A stretch of DNA of 64,000 nucleotides from Achromobacter veterisilvae (GTDB lineage Bacteria > Pseudomonadota > Gammaproteobacteria > Burkholderiales > Burkholderiaceae_B): the NCBI RefSeq assembly GCF_900496975.1, contig NZ_UFQC01000002.1, positions 62,001 through 126,000 of the forward strand, written 5' to 3'. Each line of letters starts with the position of its first letter. Within the stretch, counting starts at the first letter, position 1. Under the pieces are notes generated by a model that had not been told where the DNA came from, searched no databases, and was given only the letters and a program-made list of their open reading frames with translations. Positions 9,884 through 19,863 of the stretch are shown one piece after another. The position numbers were made by a program, and so were the translations under genes.

Positions 9884-10699
9884 ATGACACGCATTGTTGT
9901 GGTGACTTCCGGCAAAGGCGGCGTGGGCAAAACCACGACCAGCGCCAGTTTTTCTGCGGGACTCGCGATGCGGGGCCACAAAACCGCGGTCATCGACTTC
10001 GACGTCGGCCTGCGCAACCTCGACCTGATCATGGGCTGCGAGCGGCGCGTCGTGTACGACTTCGTCAATGTGATCCAGGGCGAAGCCACGCTCAACCAGG
10101 CGCTCATCAAGGACAAGCAGCTCGAAAACCTGTTCATCCTGCCGGCCTCGCAAACGCGCGACAAAGACGCGCTGACGCAGGAAGGCGTGGAAAAGGTCAT
10201 CAACGACCTTAAGGGCATGGGCTTCGAATACATCATCTGCGACTCCCCCGCCGGCATCGAGACGGGCGCGCTGATGGCCGCCTACTTCGCCGACGACGCG
10301 CTGGTCGTGACCAACCCGGAAGTCTCGTCGGTGCGCGACTCCGACCGCATCCTGGGCATCCTGGCCGCCAAGTCCAAGCGCGCGGTCGAGGGCGACGAAC
10401 CCGTCAAGGAATACCTGCTGCTCACGCGCTACAGCCCCAAGCGCGTCGTCGACGGCGAAATGCTGTCGCTGGGCGACATCGAAGACATCCTGCGCATCAA
10501 GCTGATCGGCGTCATCCCCGAATCCGAAGCCGTGCTGCAGGCGTCGAACCAAGGCCTGCCGGCCATCCACCTGAAAGACACCGACGTTTCCGAGGCCTAC
10601 AAGGACGTCGTGGCCCGTTACCTTGGCGAAGACAAGGCCCTGCGCTTTACCGATTATGAAAAGCCCGGTTTCCTGAAACGCCTGTTCGGAGGCAAGTAA
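9884..10699 (+). CDS. minD: Septum site-determining ATPase MinD
   Basis: 271 residues. This membrane-cycling ParA-family ATPase recruits MinC and is displaced by MinE. The deviant Walker A motif GKGGVGKTT is near residue 10 and the switch region is IDFDVGLRNLDL. DSPAGIE carries the Walker B acid, and the C-terminus (EKPGFLKRLFGGK) is the expected amphipathic membrane-targeting helix. ATG at 9884 is preceded by AAGGG at about 10 bases. The in-frame TTG at 9875 would only add three residues. minE begins 3 bases after the stop. Confidence 0.97.
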   Translation: MTRIVVVTSGKGGVGKTTTSASFSAGLAMRGHKTAVIDFDVGLRNLDLIMGCERRVVYDFVNVIQGEATLNQALIKDKQLENLFILPASQTRDKDALTQEGVEKVINDLKGMGFEYIICDSPAGIETGALMAAYFADDALVVTNPEVSSVRDSDRILGILAAKSKRAVEGDEPVKEYLLLTRYSPKRVVDGEMLSLGDIEDILRIKLIGVIPESEAVLQASNQGLPAIHLKDTDVSEAYKDVVARYLGEDKALRFTDYEKPGFLKRLFGGK

Positions 10700-10702
10700 G
10701 CA

Positions 10703-10960
10703 ATGTCCTTCCTGTCGTTTCTGCTCGGTCAAAAGAAGACTTCCGCCTCCGTCGCCAAGGAACGGTTGCAGATCATCCTGGCCCACGAGCGGGGCCGCGA
10801 CGACTCGCCCGACTACCTGCCGCAACTGCAGCAGGAGTTGATCGCCGTCATCTCGAAATACGTGAAGATCAACCCCGAAGACATCAAGGTGCACCTGGAA
10901 CGCCAGGACACGCTGGAAGTGTTGGAAGTGAAGATCGAAATGCCGCAAAGCGAAAATTGA
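10703..10960 (+). CDS. minE: Cell division topological specificity factor MinE
   Basis: 85 residues. MinE stimulates MinD ATPase and confines MinCD to the poles. The N-terminal MinD-binding helix region includes [16 protein letters not shown], and the C-terminal dimerisation part ends in [13 protein letters not shown]. It sits 3 bases behind minD and before a strong bidirectional terminator, so it ends the min operon. Confidence 0.96.
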   Translation: MSFLSFLLGQKKTSASVAKERLQIILAHERGRDDSPDYLPQLQQELIAVISKYVKINPEDIKVHLERQDTLEVLEVKIEMPQSEN

Positions 10961-10983
10961 TGCGCCTGGGCGCTCGGCGCACC

Positions 10984-11018
10984 ATGCAAAACGCCCGGCG
11001 ATGCCGGGCGTTTTGCAT
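10984..11018. terminator. Bidirectional terminator between minE and the osmB-like gene
   Basis: A perfect 16-base stem (10984-10999 and 11003-11018) around a 3-base loop. The GC-rich core CGCCCGGC is flanked by AAAA and TTTT, so it can work on both strands. It lies between the converging minE and OsmB-like genes. Confidence 0.95.
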
Positions 11019-11035
11019 TGGGGGCACGAGGATGC

Positions 11036-11260
11036 TCAGTGCTTGCCGACCTGGTCGCCGACGACGCCGCCGATCGCCGCTCCGCCCACCGTACCGAGAA
11101 TGCCGCCGTTGGTGATCACGGCGCCCGCGACGCCGCCCAGCGCGGCGCCGCCGACGGCGCTCTTCTGGCGGTGGCTCATGCCGTCCCAGGAGGAGCAGCC
11201 AGCCATGGCGGCGGTCATCGCCAGCGCGACACAGATTTTGGAGAGAGATGCGATTTTCAT
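11036..11260 (-). CDS. osmB: OsmB-like glycine-zipper lipoprotein
   Basis: 74 residues. The signal peptide ends in the lipobox MAGC, so the mature protein starts at Cys21 and is lipid-anchored. The rest is mostly a glycine-zipper region (AVGGAALGGVAGAVITNGG and GGAAIGGVVGDQVGKH), as in the osmotically induced outer-membrane lipoprotein OsmB. The length matches that family. Stress induction is known for OsmB but is not shown by this sequence. Confidence 0.85.
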   Translation of the reverse strand: MKIASLSKICVALAMTAAMAGCSSWDGMSHRQKSAVGGAALGGVAGAVITNGGILGTVGGAAIGGVVGDQVGKH

Positions 11261-11451
11261 AGTTTGGTTCCTATTCTCATGCCCGGGACCACGCCGATGA
11301 ACTGAACGCGAGCACGCGGATCCCCGTGCGGGCTTGGAACCTTCAGGATCGCAAAATATCCCTGCCCTGGCTGTTAGGTTTGCCCATGAATTGTGTCAAA
11401 GGGCGAGAGAATCTTTGCACCTCCCCGGGACAGTGTTGCAACCGCCGGGCG

Positions 11452-11985
11452 CTATTTGACCAGACGTAACACCTCGCGGAAACGCGGGTGTTCGCAGGTC
11501 CGCATCCATTCGAAGATCGCCATCTCGGACGTGACGATATCGGCGCCATGCGCGCGCGCACGGCGCAGCGCCGCGTGGTGGTCGGAAGGCTTGCGGGAGC
11601 CCGCGGCGTCGGCGACCAGCACCGCGCGATAGCCCAGGTCGATCAGGCCGATCACGGTCTGGAGCACGCAGATGTGCGCTTCGCAGCCGGCCACCAGGAC
11701 GGTCTTGCGCGCCGCCGGCAGCCAGGCCTCGAAGCCCGGTTCGAGCGCCGATGAAAAATGCATTTTCTGGAAAGTGGCCTGCACCTGCGCGCGCAGCGGT
11801 TCTACGGTGGGGCCCAGCATCTTGCCGTGATGCTCGGTGGCCGCCACCGGCACGTCGAGCAGGCGCGCGGCCTGCGCAAGCTTGTGAGCCGCGTCGAGCA
11901 CGGCGTCGCCGTCATGGATGACCGGCATCAGCCGGCCCTGCATATCGACGATCAGCAAAGTGGAATCGGAAGCGCAAAGCAGCAT
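11452..11985 (-). CDS. Isochorismatase-family cysteine hydrolase
   Basis: 177 residues. It has the isochorismatase-like fold, with the catalytic Asp in TLLIVDMQGRL near the N-terminus, a Lys in TFQKMHF and the nucleophilic Cys in VLVAGCEAHICVLQT. Relatives without a fused carrier domain hydrolyse amides such as nicotinamide or act on unknown substrates, so the substrate here is open. The start at 11985 gives the family N-terminus. The frame runs 51 codons further upstream only because it reads into the palindromic repeat block, and that extension (MSDTRT...) is spurious. Confidence 0.85.
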   Translation of the reverse strand: MLLCASDSTLLIVDMQGRLMPVIHDGDAVLDAAHKLAQAARLLDVPVAATEHHGKMLGPTVEPLRAQVQATFQKMHFSSALEPGFEAWLPAARKTVLVAGCEAHICVLQTVIGLIDLGYRAVLVADAAGSRKPSDHHAALRRARAHGADIVTSEMAIFEWMRTCEHPRFREVLRLVK

Positions 11986-12073
11986 CGCGGGGGCTCCTGG
12001 AAGGGATGCTTTAGGATAACCCCGTTCCGCCGCGCCTTCCGTTTGCGGCCCCGGACAAGGAACGCCCGCGGCA

Positions 12074-12325
12074 AGGTGTCTGACACCCGGCAAGAGCCGC
12101 CTGAACCCGTATGAACGTCTCGTACGGGTGTCAGACACCTGAGCGCGCCTCCGTTACTTCCCGGTCAGGTGTCTGACACCCCTCACACGCCGCGGCAAGC
12201 CCGAGACTGTCTTACGCGGGTGTCAGACACCTGAGTCGCGCCTCCATTACTTCCCGGCCAGGTGTCTGACACCCCTGACACGCCGCGGCAAGCCCGAGAC
12301 CGTCTTGCGCGGGTGTCAGACACCC
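12074..12325. repeat. Palindrome array A: six GGTGTC(T/A)GACACC copies with a 93-bp duplication
   Basis: Copies at 12074, 12126, 12167, 12218, 12260 and 12311 (15 bases each), with the central base alternating T, A, T, A, T, A. Spacings are 52, 41, 51, 42 and 51 bases. A 93-base unit beginning with CCTCC at 12148 is repeated at 12241 with few changes. The block fills most of the 359-bp gap between ettA and the isochorismatase-like gene. Nothing coding is visible in that gap. Confidence 0.95.
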
Positions 12326-12344
12326 AACAAAAAAGCCAGCCCCT

Positions 12345-14018
12345 TTACTTCAAAGCCTTGTAGCGCAGGCGCTTGGGCTTGGCGCCCTCTTCGCCCAGGC
12401 GGCGCTTCTTGTCGGCTTCGTACTCTTGGTAGTTGCCGTCGAAGAACACCACCTGCGAATCGCCTTCGAAGGCCAGGATGTGCGTGGCGATGCGGTCCAG
12501 GAACCAACGATCGTGGCTGATCACCATGACGCTGCCGGGGAACTCCAGCAGCGCGTCTTCCAGGGCGCGCAGGGTTTCGACGTCCAGGTCGTTGGACGGT
12601 TCGTCCAGCAGCAGCACGTTGCCGCCGGCGATCAGCGTCTTGGCCATGTGCAGGCGGCCGCGTTCGCCGCCCGACAACTGGCCCACGACCTTGTTCTGGT
12701 CGCCGCCCTTGAAGTTGAAGCGGCCCAGGTAGGCGCGCGACGACATCTCGAACTTGCCCACCGTCAGGATATCGGCGCCGTCGGCCACGGCGTCGAACAC
12801 GGTCTTCTTGTCTTCCAGCGCGTCGCGCGACTGGTCCACGTAGGCCAGCTTCACGGTCTGGCCGATCTTGACCTCGCCCGAATCCGGCTGCTCGCGGCCC
12901 GCGATCATGCGGAACAGCGTGGATTTACCGGCGCCGTTGGCGCCGATGATGCCGACGATGGCGCCCGGCGGCACCTTGAAGCTGAGGTTGTCGATCAGCA
13001 GGCGGTCGCCGTAGGCCTTGCTGACGTTATTGAATTCGATGACCTCGTTGCCCAGGCGCTCGCCCACCGGGATGAAGATTTCCTGGGTCTCGTTGCGCTT
13101 CTGGTATTCGTAGGAAGACAGTTCCTCGAAGCGGGCCAGGCGCGCCTTGGCCTTGGCCTGGCGGCCCTTCGGGTTCTGGCGCACCCACTCCAGTTCCTTC
13201 TTGATGGTCTTCTGGCGGGCGGATTCCGAGGATTCCTCCTGCTTCAGGCGGTCTTCTTTCTGCTCCAGCCACGAGCTGTAGTTGCCCTTCCAGGGGATGC
13301 CGTAGCCGCGGTCCAGTTCGAGGATCCATTCGGCCGCGTTGTCCAGGAAGTAGCGGTCGTGGGTCACGCCCACCACGGTGCCGGGGAACTTGTGCAGAAA
13401 CTGTTCCAGCCATTCCACGCTTTCGGCGTCCAAGTGGTTGGTGGGTTCGTCCAGCAGCAGCATGTCGGGTTTGGACAGCAGCAGGCGGCACAGCGCCACG
13501 CGGCGCTTTTCGCCGCCGGACAGCTTGCCCACGATGGCGTCCCAGGGCGGCAGGCGCAGCGCGTCGGCGGCGATTTCCATCTGGTGCTCGATGTCGTCGG
13601 CGCCGCTGGACGCGGCGGCGGCGATGATGGCCTCAAGCTCGGCCTGCTCGGCGGCCAGCGCGTCGAAGTCGGCGTCCGGCTCGGCGTAGGCGGCGTAGAC
13701 CTCGTCCAGGCGCTTCTTGGCGGTGACGACGGCGCCCAGGCCCTCTTCGACCGACTGGCGCACCGTGTGCTCGGGATTCAGTTGCGGTTCCTGCGGCAGA
13801 TAGCCGATGTTCAGGCCCGGCATGGGGATGGCTTCGCCTTCGATCTCTTTATCGACGCCAGCCATGATCTTCAGCAGCGTCGACTTGCCCGAGCCGTTCA
13901 GGCCCAGCACGCCGATCTTGGCGCCAGGAAAAAACGAAAGCGAGATGTCGCGCAGGATCTGCCGCTTGGGCGGCACGATCTTGCCGACGCGGTTCATGGT
14001 GTAGACGTATTGGGCCAT
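12345..14018 (-). CDS. ettA: Energy-dependent translational throttle protein EttA (ABC-F ATPase)
   Basis: 557 residues. ABC-F protein that binds the ribosomal E site and gates the first elongation step according to ATP/ADP level. Two ABC domains are seen, with Walker A GLNGSGKST near 40 and GANGAGKST in the second half. The signatures are LSGGEKRRVAL and LSGGERGRLHM, with Walker B motifs LLLDEPTNHLD and LLLDEPSNDLD. The EttA arm region (about 95-140) and a charged linker of Lys/Glu-rich helices lie between them. The start MAQYVYTMNRVGK is the standard EttA N-terminus. No membrane segments, consistent with a soluble role. Confidence 0.96.
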   Translation of the reverse strand: MAQYVYTMNRVGKIVPPKRQILRDISLSFFPGAKIGVLGLNGSGKSTLLKIMAGVDKEIEGEAIPMPGLNIGYLPQEPQLNPEHTVRQSVEEGLGAVVTAKKRLDEVYAAYAEPDADFDALAAEQAELEAIIAAAASSGADDIEHQMEIAADALRLPPWDAIVGKLSGGEKRRVALCRLLLSKPDMLLLDEPTNHLDAESVEWLEQFLHKFPGTVVGVTHDRYFLDNAAEWILELDRGYGIPWKGNYSSWLEQKEDRLKQEESSESARQKTIKKELEWVRQNPKGRQAKAKARLARFEELSSYEYQKRNETQEIFIPVGERLGNEVIEFNNVSKAYGDRLLIDNLSFKVPPGAIVGIIGANGAGKSTLFRMIAGREQPDSGEVKIGQTVKLAYVDQSRDALEDKKTVFDAVADGADILTVGKFEMSSRAYLGRFNFKGGDQNKVVGQLSGGERGRLHMAKTLIAGGNVLLLDEPSNDLDVETLRALEDALLEFPGSVMVISHDRWFLDRIATHILAFEGDSQVVFFDGNYQEYEADKKRRLGEEGAKPKRLRYKALK

Positions 14019-14125
14019 GGGCTCGTATAGGAGATATAGCTGAGAAACCGCTGATTGTAGGCCGGAACCCTGACCGGCGTGCGTCAGCGGCGAAATGGCC
14101 GGCCCGCCGCCCAGGAAGGGGTCTT

Positions 14126-15046
14126 TCAGACGGCCTTGGGCCGCGCCGCCGGGCGGCCGGCCCGCATCTGCGCCAGCATGACGCCGGCCAGCGCCATCGC
14201 CCCGCCGGCGATGTGGAACAGGTGGGGCTTTTCGCCCAGGAACGCCGCCGCGATCGCCACCGTGGCGACCGGCATGACGTTCAGGAAGATGCTGGCGCGG
14301 TTCGGCCCCAGGTGCTTCACGCCCTGCATCCACAGGAAGGGCGCGAACAGCGACGGGAACACCGCCGCGTACAGCACCAGCGGCAGGTTGTCGCCATTGA
14401 GCGGCGAAGCCGGCGCCATCAGGAAGGCCGGCAACTGGAACAGCACGCCGAAGCCCACCTGCACGTACAGCGACTGCCACGGCCCCACGGGCAAGGCCCA
14501 GCGGCGCAGCAGCACGCCATACAGCGCGTAGGCCAGCGCGCCGATGCCCATCAGCACGTCGCCATGGTTGGCGCCCACCGACAGCAGGCGGGCGGGATCG
14601 CCCTCGCCGATCAGCAGCGCCAGGCCCGCCAGGGACAGCAGGCCTCCCAGCATCGCCATGGCCGAGGGCCGCTCGCGCAGCAGCACGGCCACGATGCCGA
14701 TGGTCATCAACGGAATCATCGCCGTGATGATGCCCATATTGGTCGCCGTGGTGCTGGCGGCCGCCACGTAGGCCAGCCCCTGGTACAGCGCCATGCCCAG
14801 TCCGCCCAGCACCGCCAGCCTGGGCAGGTTGGGCAGGATCTGGCGGCGCTGCGCCCAGACGCCCGGGAGCGCGAAGGGGGTCAGCAGCGCGCCGGCCATC
14901 GCCCAGCGGTAGAACCCGATGGCGGCGGGCGCGATCACCCCGGCGGCCATCTTGGTGACGATCATGTTGACCGACCAGATGAGGGCCGCCAGCAGCGGAA
15001 ACAGCAGATAGCGGGCGGGCGGGTGCGTAGCGTGGGCGGGCGGCAT
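14126..15046 (-). CDS. EamA/DMT-superfamily transporter
   Basis: 306 residues and ten hydrophobic helices in two five-helix halves (the first opens YLLFPLLAALIWSVNMIVTK). This is the EamA (RhaT/YdcZ-like) drug/metabolite exporter architecture of the inner membrane. The start at 15046 places a short hydrophilic tail before helix 1. The upstream in-frame ATG at 15178 would add 44 residues without family character. The substrate is not predictable. It lies upstream of ettA on the same strand with a 107-bp gap, so co-transcription is possible but unproven. Confidence 0.85.
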   Translation of the reverse strand: MPPAHATHPPARYLLFPLLAALIWSVNMIVTKMAAGVIAPAAIGFYRWAMAGALLTPFALPGVWAQRRQILPNLPRLAVLGGLGMALYQGLAYVAAASTTATNMGIITAMIPLMTIGIVAVLLRERPSAMAMLGGLLSLAGLALLIGEGDPARLLSVGANHGDVLMGIGALAYALYGVLLRRWALPVGPWQSLYVQVGFGVLFQLPAFLMAPASPLNGDNLPLVLYAAVFPSLFAPFLWMQGVKHLGPNRASIFLNVMPVATVAIAAAFLGEKPHLFHIAGGAMALAGVMLAQMRAGRPAARPKAV

Positions 15047-15258
15047 GGCGGGAGGGGCGAAACGGAACGGAGCCGGAAGTGTAGGACAGTCTGATACGAT
15101 GTATACAGCATAGGCGGCATGACCTAGCTGTCCGCCCCGCAGTACGCCATCTGGATACCTCCCAAGCGTCGGATGCAAGGCAGGGCCGATAGAGCGACAA
15201 TACGCCTGACTTTCGTATTGCCGTGCCGTCGCGGCTTCATCGCGCCCAGGAATCCCCC

Positions 15259-15795
15259 ATGTCCGCCTCCGCCACTCCCCCAGCCTCCCTGACCCATTTC
15301 AGTGCATCCGAACTGGACATGCTGGCCAAGACGGCCGACGCCCTGAGCGCCTACCTGGGCAAACCCGTGCTGGCCGAAGTCGTGCTGGGCGACGAGGGCA
15401 CCGAATGGGTGACCTATGGGGTGCCCGTGGACGAAAACGCCAAGCCCGACGAGGAACAGACCCACGTCCAACTGGGCGGCCCCGGCGCCCGGCTGCTGGG
15501 CAACCGCGGCGGGCTGCCCCAGTCCGACGACGACACCTACGACTGCCTCTACCTCTGGGCCATCGAGATTTCGCTGAACGAGGGCGAGCGCTTCATCAAG
15601 CTCGACCATGACGGCGAGGAATCCGCCTGGTCCGACAGTCTGGAAGACGTGCTGCCGTTCGCGCTCACCGAAGAGCCCGTGCCGGAAGATCCGGACGAGG
15701 ATGAGGACGACGAGGACGAAGAAGAGGATGAGGACGACGAGGAGGATGACCGCGACCGCCGCGATCATCCCCACGACCACGGCCCTCGCCACTGA
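15259..15795 (+). CDS. Hypothetical protein with a strongly acidic C-terminal tail
   Basis: 178 residues. I do not recognise the N-terminal 135 residues, which look like a compact alpha/beta domain (LSAYLGKPVLAEVVLGDEG, YDCLYLWAIEISL). The last 40 residues are almost all Asp/Glu (PEDPDEDEDDEDEEEDEDDE) and then turn basic and His-rich (DRRDHPHDHGPRH). No signal peptide or membrane segment. AGGAA eight bases before the ATG supports the start at 15259. The acidic tail could bind metal or basic proteins, but that is speculation. Codon usage matches its neighbours. Confidence 0.75.
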   Translation: MSASATPPASLTHFSASELDMLAKTADALSAYLGKPVLAEVVLGDEGTEWVTYGVPVDENAKPDEEQTHVQLGGPGARLLGNRGGLPQSDDDTYDCLYLWAIEISLNEGERFIKLDHDGEESAWSDSLEDVLPFALTEEPVPEDPDEDEDDEDEEEDEDDEEDDRDRRDHPHDHGPRH

Positions 15796-15837
15796 ACGGG
15801 CCGAGCCCGGCGGCGGGCGAGCCCGCCGCAAGGCGGA

Positions 15838-16829
<992 letters not shown>

Positions 16830-16833
<4 letters not shown>

Positions 16834-17843
16834 ACGGACTCCTCTGCGCTTTTGCCGCCGGCGGAGCGCGGCGCGGGGGCCTCCCCTTCATGCAGCCAAC
16901 AGGCCGCCAGGGACGTGCCCGCCGGCATCAATTCCGGCCTGTCCCGCGCGCAGCGCGGCAGGCGCCGGCCGCAGCGCGGATTGAATGCACAGCCCGGCGG
17001 AATGGCGTTCAGACGCGGCATGCTGCCGTCGATCTGCACCAGCCTCTCGGCATGCCCGTCCAGCGACGGGATCGATCCCATCAGCCCCGACGTATAGGGA
17101 TGGCGCGGATTGTGGATCACGTCCGCCACCGGGCCGATCTCGGCCACCCGGCCCGCGTACATCACCGCCACGCGGTCCGCGGTCTCGGCGATCACGCCCA
17201 TGTCGTGCGTGATCAGCATCACCGCGGTGCCGTTCTCGCGGCACAGGCGCTTGAGCAGTTCGATGATCTGCGCCTGGATGGACACGTCCAGCGCGGTGGT
17301 CGGCTCGTCGGCCACCACCAGTTTGGGTTCGGCTGCCAGGGCCAGCGCGATCACCACGCGCTGGCGCATTCCGCCGGAAAACTGGTGCGGGTAGTGATCG
17401 ATGCGCTCGCGCGCCGCCGGGATGCCGGTGGACGCCAGCAGTTCCACGGCGCGGTTGCGCGCCTGCGACCAGCTCATGTCCAGGTGCGTCACGATGGTTT
17501 CGGCCAATTGCCGGCCCACCGTGTACAGCGGATTCAGCGACGTCAGCGGATCCTGGAACACGGCGCCGATTTCGCGGCCGCGCACGCGGCGCATCTGTTC
17601 ATCGGGCAGATTGTCGATGCGGCGGCCCGCCAGCAGGATCTCGCCCGCGGCGATGCGCCCGGGCGGCTCCAGCAGGCCGATGATGGATGCGCCGGTCAGC
17701 GACTTGCCGGCGCCGGACTCGCCCACTACGCCCAGGACTTCGCCCGCCTGGATGGAAAACGATACGTCGTCCAGCGCGAGCAGCGTGCCGCGGCGCGTGG
17801 GAAACTCCACGCGCAGATTGCGGACTTCCAATAATGCGCTCAT
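16830..17843 (-). CDS. Peptide/nickel-type ABC importer ATPase (DppD/OppD-like)
   Basis: 337 residues. Walker [10 protein letters not shown] near 40, Q-loop [15 protein letters not shown], signature [15 protein letters not shown], Walker [13 protein letters not shown]. The C-terminal cysteine motif reads [14 protein letters not shown]. Its stop codon overlaps the start of the DppF-like ATPase, so the two are coupled. It lies 58 bp downstream of the second permease gene in the same operon. Confidence 0.93.
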
Positions 17844-17901
17844 GCGCGATACCTCAATTCAGTTGCTTGTTGCACACGGCTGCCGCCTCGGAGGGGGAAC
17901 G

Positions 17902-18816
17902 TCACCCCAATCTCGGGTTGAGCGCGTCGCGCAGCCAGTCGCCCAGCAGATTGACGGACAACACCAGGAGCACCAGCGCCGTGCCCGGGAAGATGGTGAT
18001 CCACCACTCTCCGGAAAACAGGAAGTCGTTGCCGATGCGGATCAGCGTGCCCAGCGAAGGCGCCGTCGGCGGCACCCCCACGCCCAGAAACGACAGCGTC
18101 GCCTCGGTGATGATGGCGGTGGCCAGGTGCACCGTGGCCAGCACCAGCACCGGCCCCAGCACGTTGGGCAGCACGTGGCGGAACATGATGACGGGCGACG
18201 CCACGCCGATCACCCTTGCCGCCTGCACGTATTCGCGGTTCTTCTCCACCAGGGTGGAGCCGCGCACCGTGCGCGCGTACTGCGGCCAGCCCGCCAGCGC
18301 GATCGCGCCGATCAGCACGGGAAAGGCGATCAGTTCGTGCATCTCGCGCGGCACGGCGGCGCGCGCCACCCCGTCGATCAGCAGCGCGATCAGGATGGCG
18401 GGGAACGATAGCTGCACGTCCGCGATGCGCATGATGAATGCGTCGATCCGGCCGCCGGCGTATCCCGACACCAGCCCGAGCACGATGCCGATCAGCATGG
18501 ACAGCACCACCGAGGCCAGGCCGATCAGGAGCGATACGCGGGTGCCGTACAGGATGGCCGAGTACAGGTCGCGCCCCTGGCTGTCCGTGCCCAGCAGATA
18601 GGTCGCCTGGCCGTCGGCCTCCCAGACGGGCGGCAGCAGCGCGTCCAGCAATTCCACCTTGGTGAGGTCGAAGGGGTTGTGCGGCGCCACCCAGCCGGCG
18701 CCGAAGGAGCCGATGAGCAGGAGCGCCAGCAGCACGGTCGCCGCGATGGCCACGGGCGCCCGGCGCCAGGCCCAGGCGATGTCGCTGTCCCACCAGCGTT
18801 TGAGTACGGCGCGCAT
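17902..18816 (-). CDS. Peptide/nickel-type ABC importer permease (DppC-like)
   Basis: 304 residues. N-terminal OppC-type segment, then six membrane helices. The family N-domain is seen in LLGTDSQGRDLYSAILYGTRVSL and the EAA coupling loop in YVQAARVIGVASPVIMFRHVLPN. The start codon overlaps the stop of the other permease (TGATG at 18814-18818), as usual for this operon type. Confidence 0.93.
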   Translation of the reverse strand: MRAVLKRWWDSDIAWAWRRAPVAIAATVLLALLLIGSFGAGWVAPHNPFDLTKVELLDALLPPVWEADGQATYLLGTDSQGRDLYSAILYGTRVSLLIGLASVVLSMLIGIVLGLVSGYAGGRIDAFIMRIADVQLSFPAILIALLIDGVARAAVPREMHELIAFPVLIGAIALAGWPQYARTVRGSTLVEKNREYVQAARVIGVASPVIMFRHVLPNVLGPVLVLATVHLATAIITEATLSFLGVGVPPTAPSLGTLIRIGNDFLFSGEWWITIFPGTALVLLVLSVNLLGDWLRDALNPRLG

Positions 18817-19805
18817 CAGTGAGCCCCCCCGCCGCGGGTCAACCCGGAACGCAGGCGCGGGTCCACGACGAAATACAGAAGATCGACGATCAGGTTGATG
18901 ACCACGAACACCAGCGCGATCAGGCACAGGTACGCGGCCATGACCGGCACGTCGGCGAATTGCACCGCCTGGATGAACAGCAGGCCCATGCCCGGCCACT
19001 GGAACACGGTTTCCGTCACGATAGCGAACGCGATGATGCCGCCCAGTTGCAGGCCGGTGATGGTGATGACGGGCACCATCGTGTTCTTCAGCGCGTGGCC
19101 GAAGTGGATGGCGCGGCGCTTCAGGCCGCGGGCGCGCGCGAACTTGATGTAGTCGGAACGCAGCACCTCCAGCATCTCGGAACGCACCAGCCGCAGCACC
19201 AGCGTCATCTGGAACAGCGACAAGGTGATGGACGGCAGGATCAGGTGCTTCCAGCCCGTGGCGGTGAAGAGCCCGGACGTCCACCAGCCGAAGCTGACGG
19301 TATCGCCCCGCCCGTAGCTGGGCAGCCAGCCCAGTTGCACGGAGAACACCAGGATCAGCAGGATCCCGATCAGGAACGTCGGCAGCGAGACGCCCAGCAG
19401 CGAACCGGCCAGCAGCAACTGGGACACCAGACTGTGGCGCTTGAGGGCGGTATAGACCCCCAGCGGCACGCCCACCAGCAGCGCCAGCACGGCGGCCGCC
19501 ATGGACAGTTCCAGCGTGGCCGGCAGGCGGGATTTCAGCAAGGCGGAAACGGGTTCGCTCTGGCGCAGGGAGATGCCGAAATTGCCCTGCGCGGCGTTGG
19601 CCACGAAATGGCCGAATTGGACGATGGCGGGCTGGTTCAGCCCCAGGCGTTCACGCAACTCGACGCGCTCGGCATCGGTGGCGTCCTGGCCCAGCATGAT
19701 GGTGACGGGGTCGCCGACGTATTGGAACAGCACGAAGGCCAATAGCGAGACGGTGAGCATCACCGCCACGGCCTGCAACAGGCGACGCAGTATGAAAGCG
19801 AACAT
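18816..19805 (-). CDS. Peptide/nickel-type ABC importer permease (DppB-like)
   Basis: 329 residues with six helices. N-terminus MFAFILRRLLQAVAVMLTVSL and the periplasmic segment GDPVTIMLGQDATDAERVELR are typical DppB/OppB. The EAA loop is YIKFARARGLKRRAIHFGHALKN. ATG at 19805 is chosen; the in-frame codon at 19820 is a TTG without better support. A terminator-like hairpin lies just upstream, between this gene and the binding-protein gene. Confidence 0.93.
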   Translation of the reverse strand: MFAFILRRLLQAVAVMLTVSLLAFVLFQYVGDPVTIMLGQDATDAERVELRERLGLNQPAIVQFGHFVANAAQGNFGISLRQSEPVSALLKSRLPATLELSMAAAVLALLVGVPLGVYTALKRHSLVSQLLLAGSLLGVSLPTFLIGILLILVFSVQLGWLPSYGRGDTVSFGWWTSGLFTATGWKHLILPSITLSLFQMTLVLRLVRSEMLEVLRSDYIKFARARGLKRRAIHFGHALKNTMVPVITITGLQLGGIIAFAIVTETVFQWPGMGLLFIQAVQFADVPVMAAYLCLIALVFVVINLIVDLLYFVVDPRLRSGLTRGGGAH

Positions 19806-19820
19806 AGGCGGAAAAGGCAA

Positions 19821-19850
19821 AACGGCGGGAGCCGGGCAGGCCCCGCCGTT
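19821..19850 (-). terminator. Attenuator-like hairpin between binding-protein and permease genes
   Basis: Read on the minus strand, AACGGCGGG and CCCGCCGTT form a 9-bp stem around a 12-base loop, followed by TTGCCTTTT. It lies directly after the stop of the solute-binding protein gene. Partial termination here would give more binding protein than permease, a common arrangement in ABC import operons. Confidence 0.75.
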
Positions 19851-19863
19851 CGATTAGCCGGGA

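Noticed and set aside
11986-12138. N-terminal extension of the isochorismatase-like protein beginning MSDTRT
   Set aside because: The extra codons translate the palindromic repeat block. The family N-terminus begins at 11985.
12074-12325. CRISPR array, because of short palindromic repeats at regular intervals
   Set aside because: Repeats are only 13-15 bases, intervals vary from 27 to 63, intervening sequences are themselves duplicated, and no cas genes are present.
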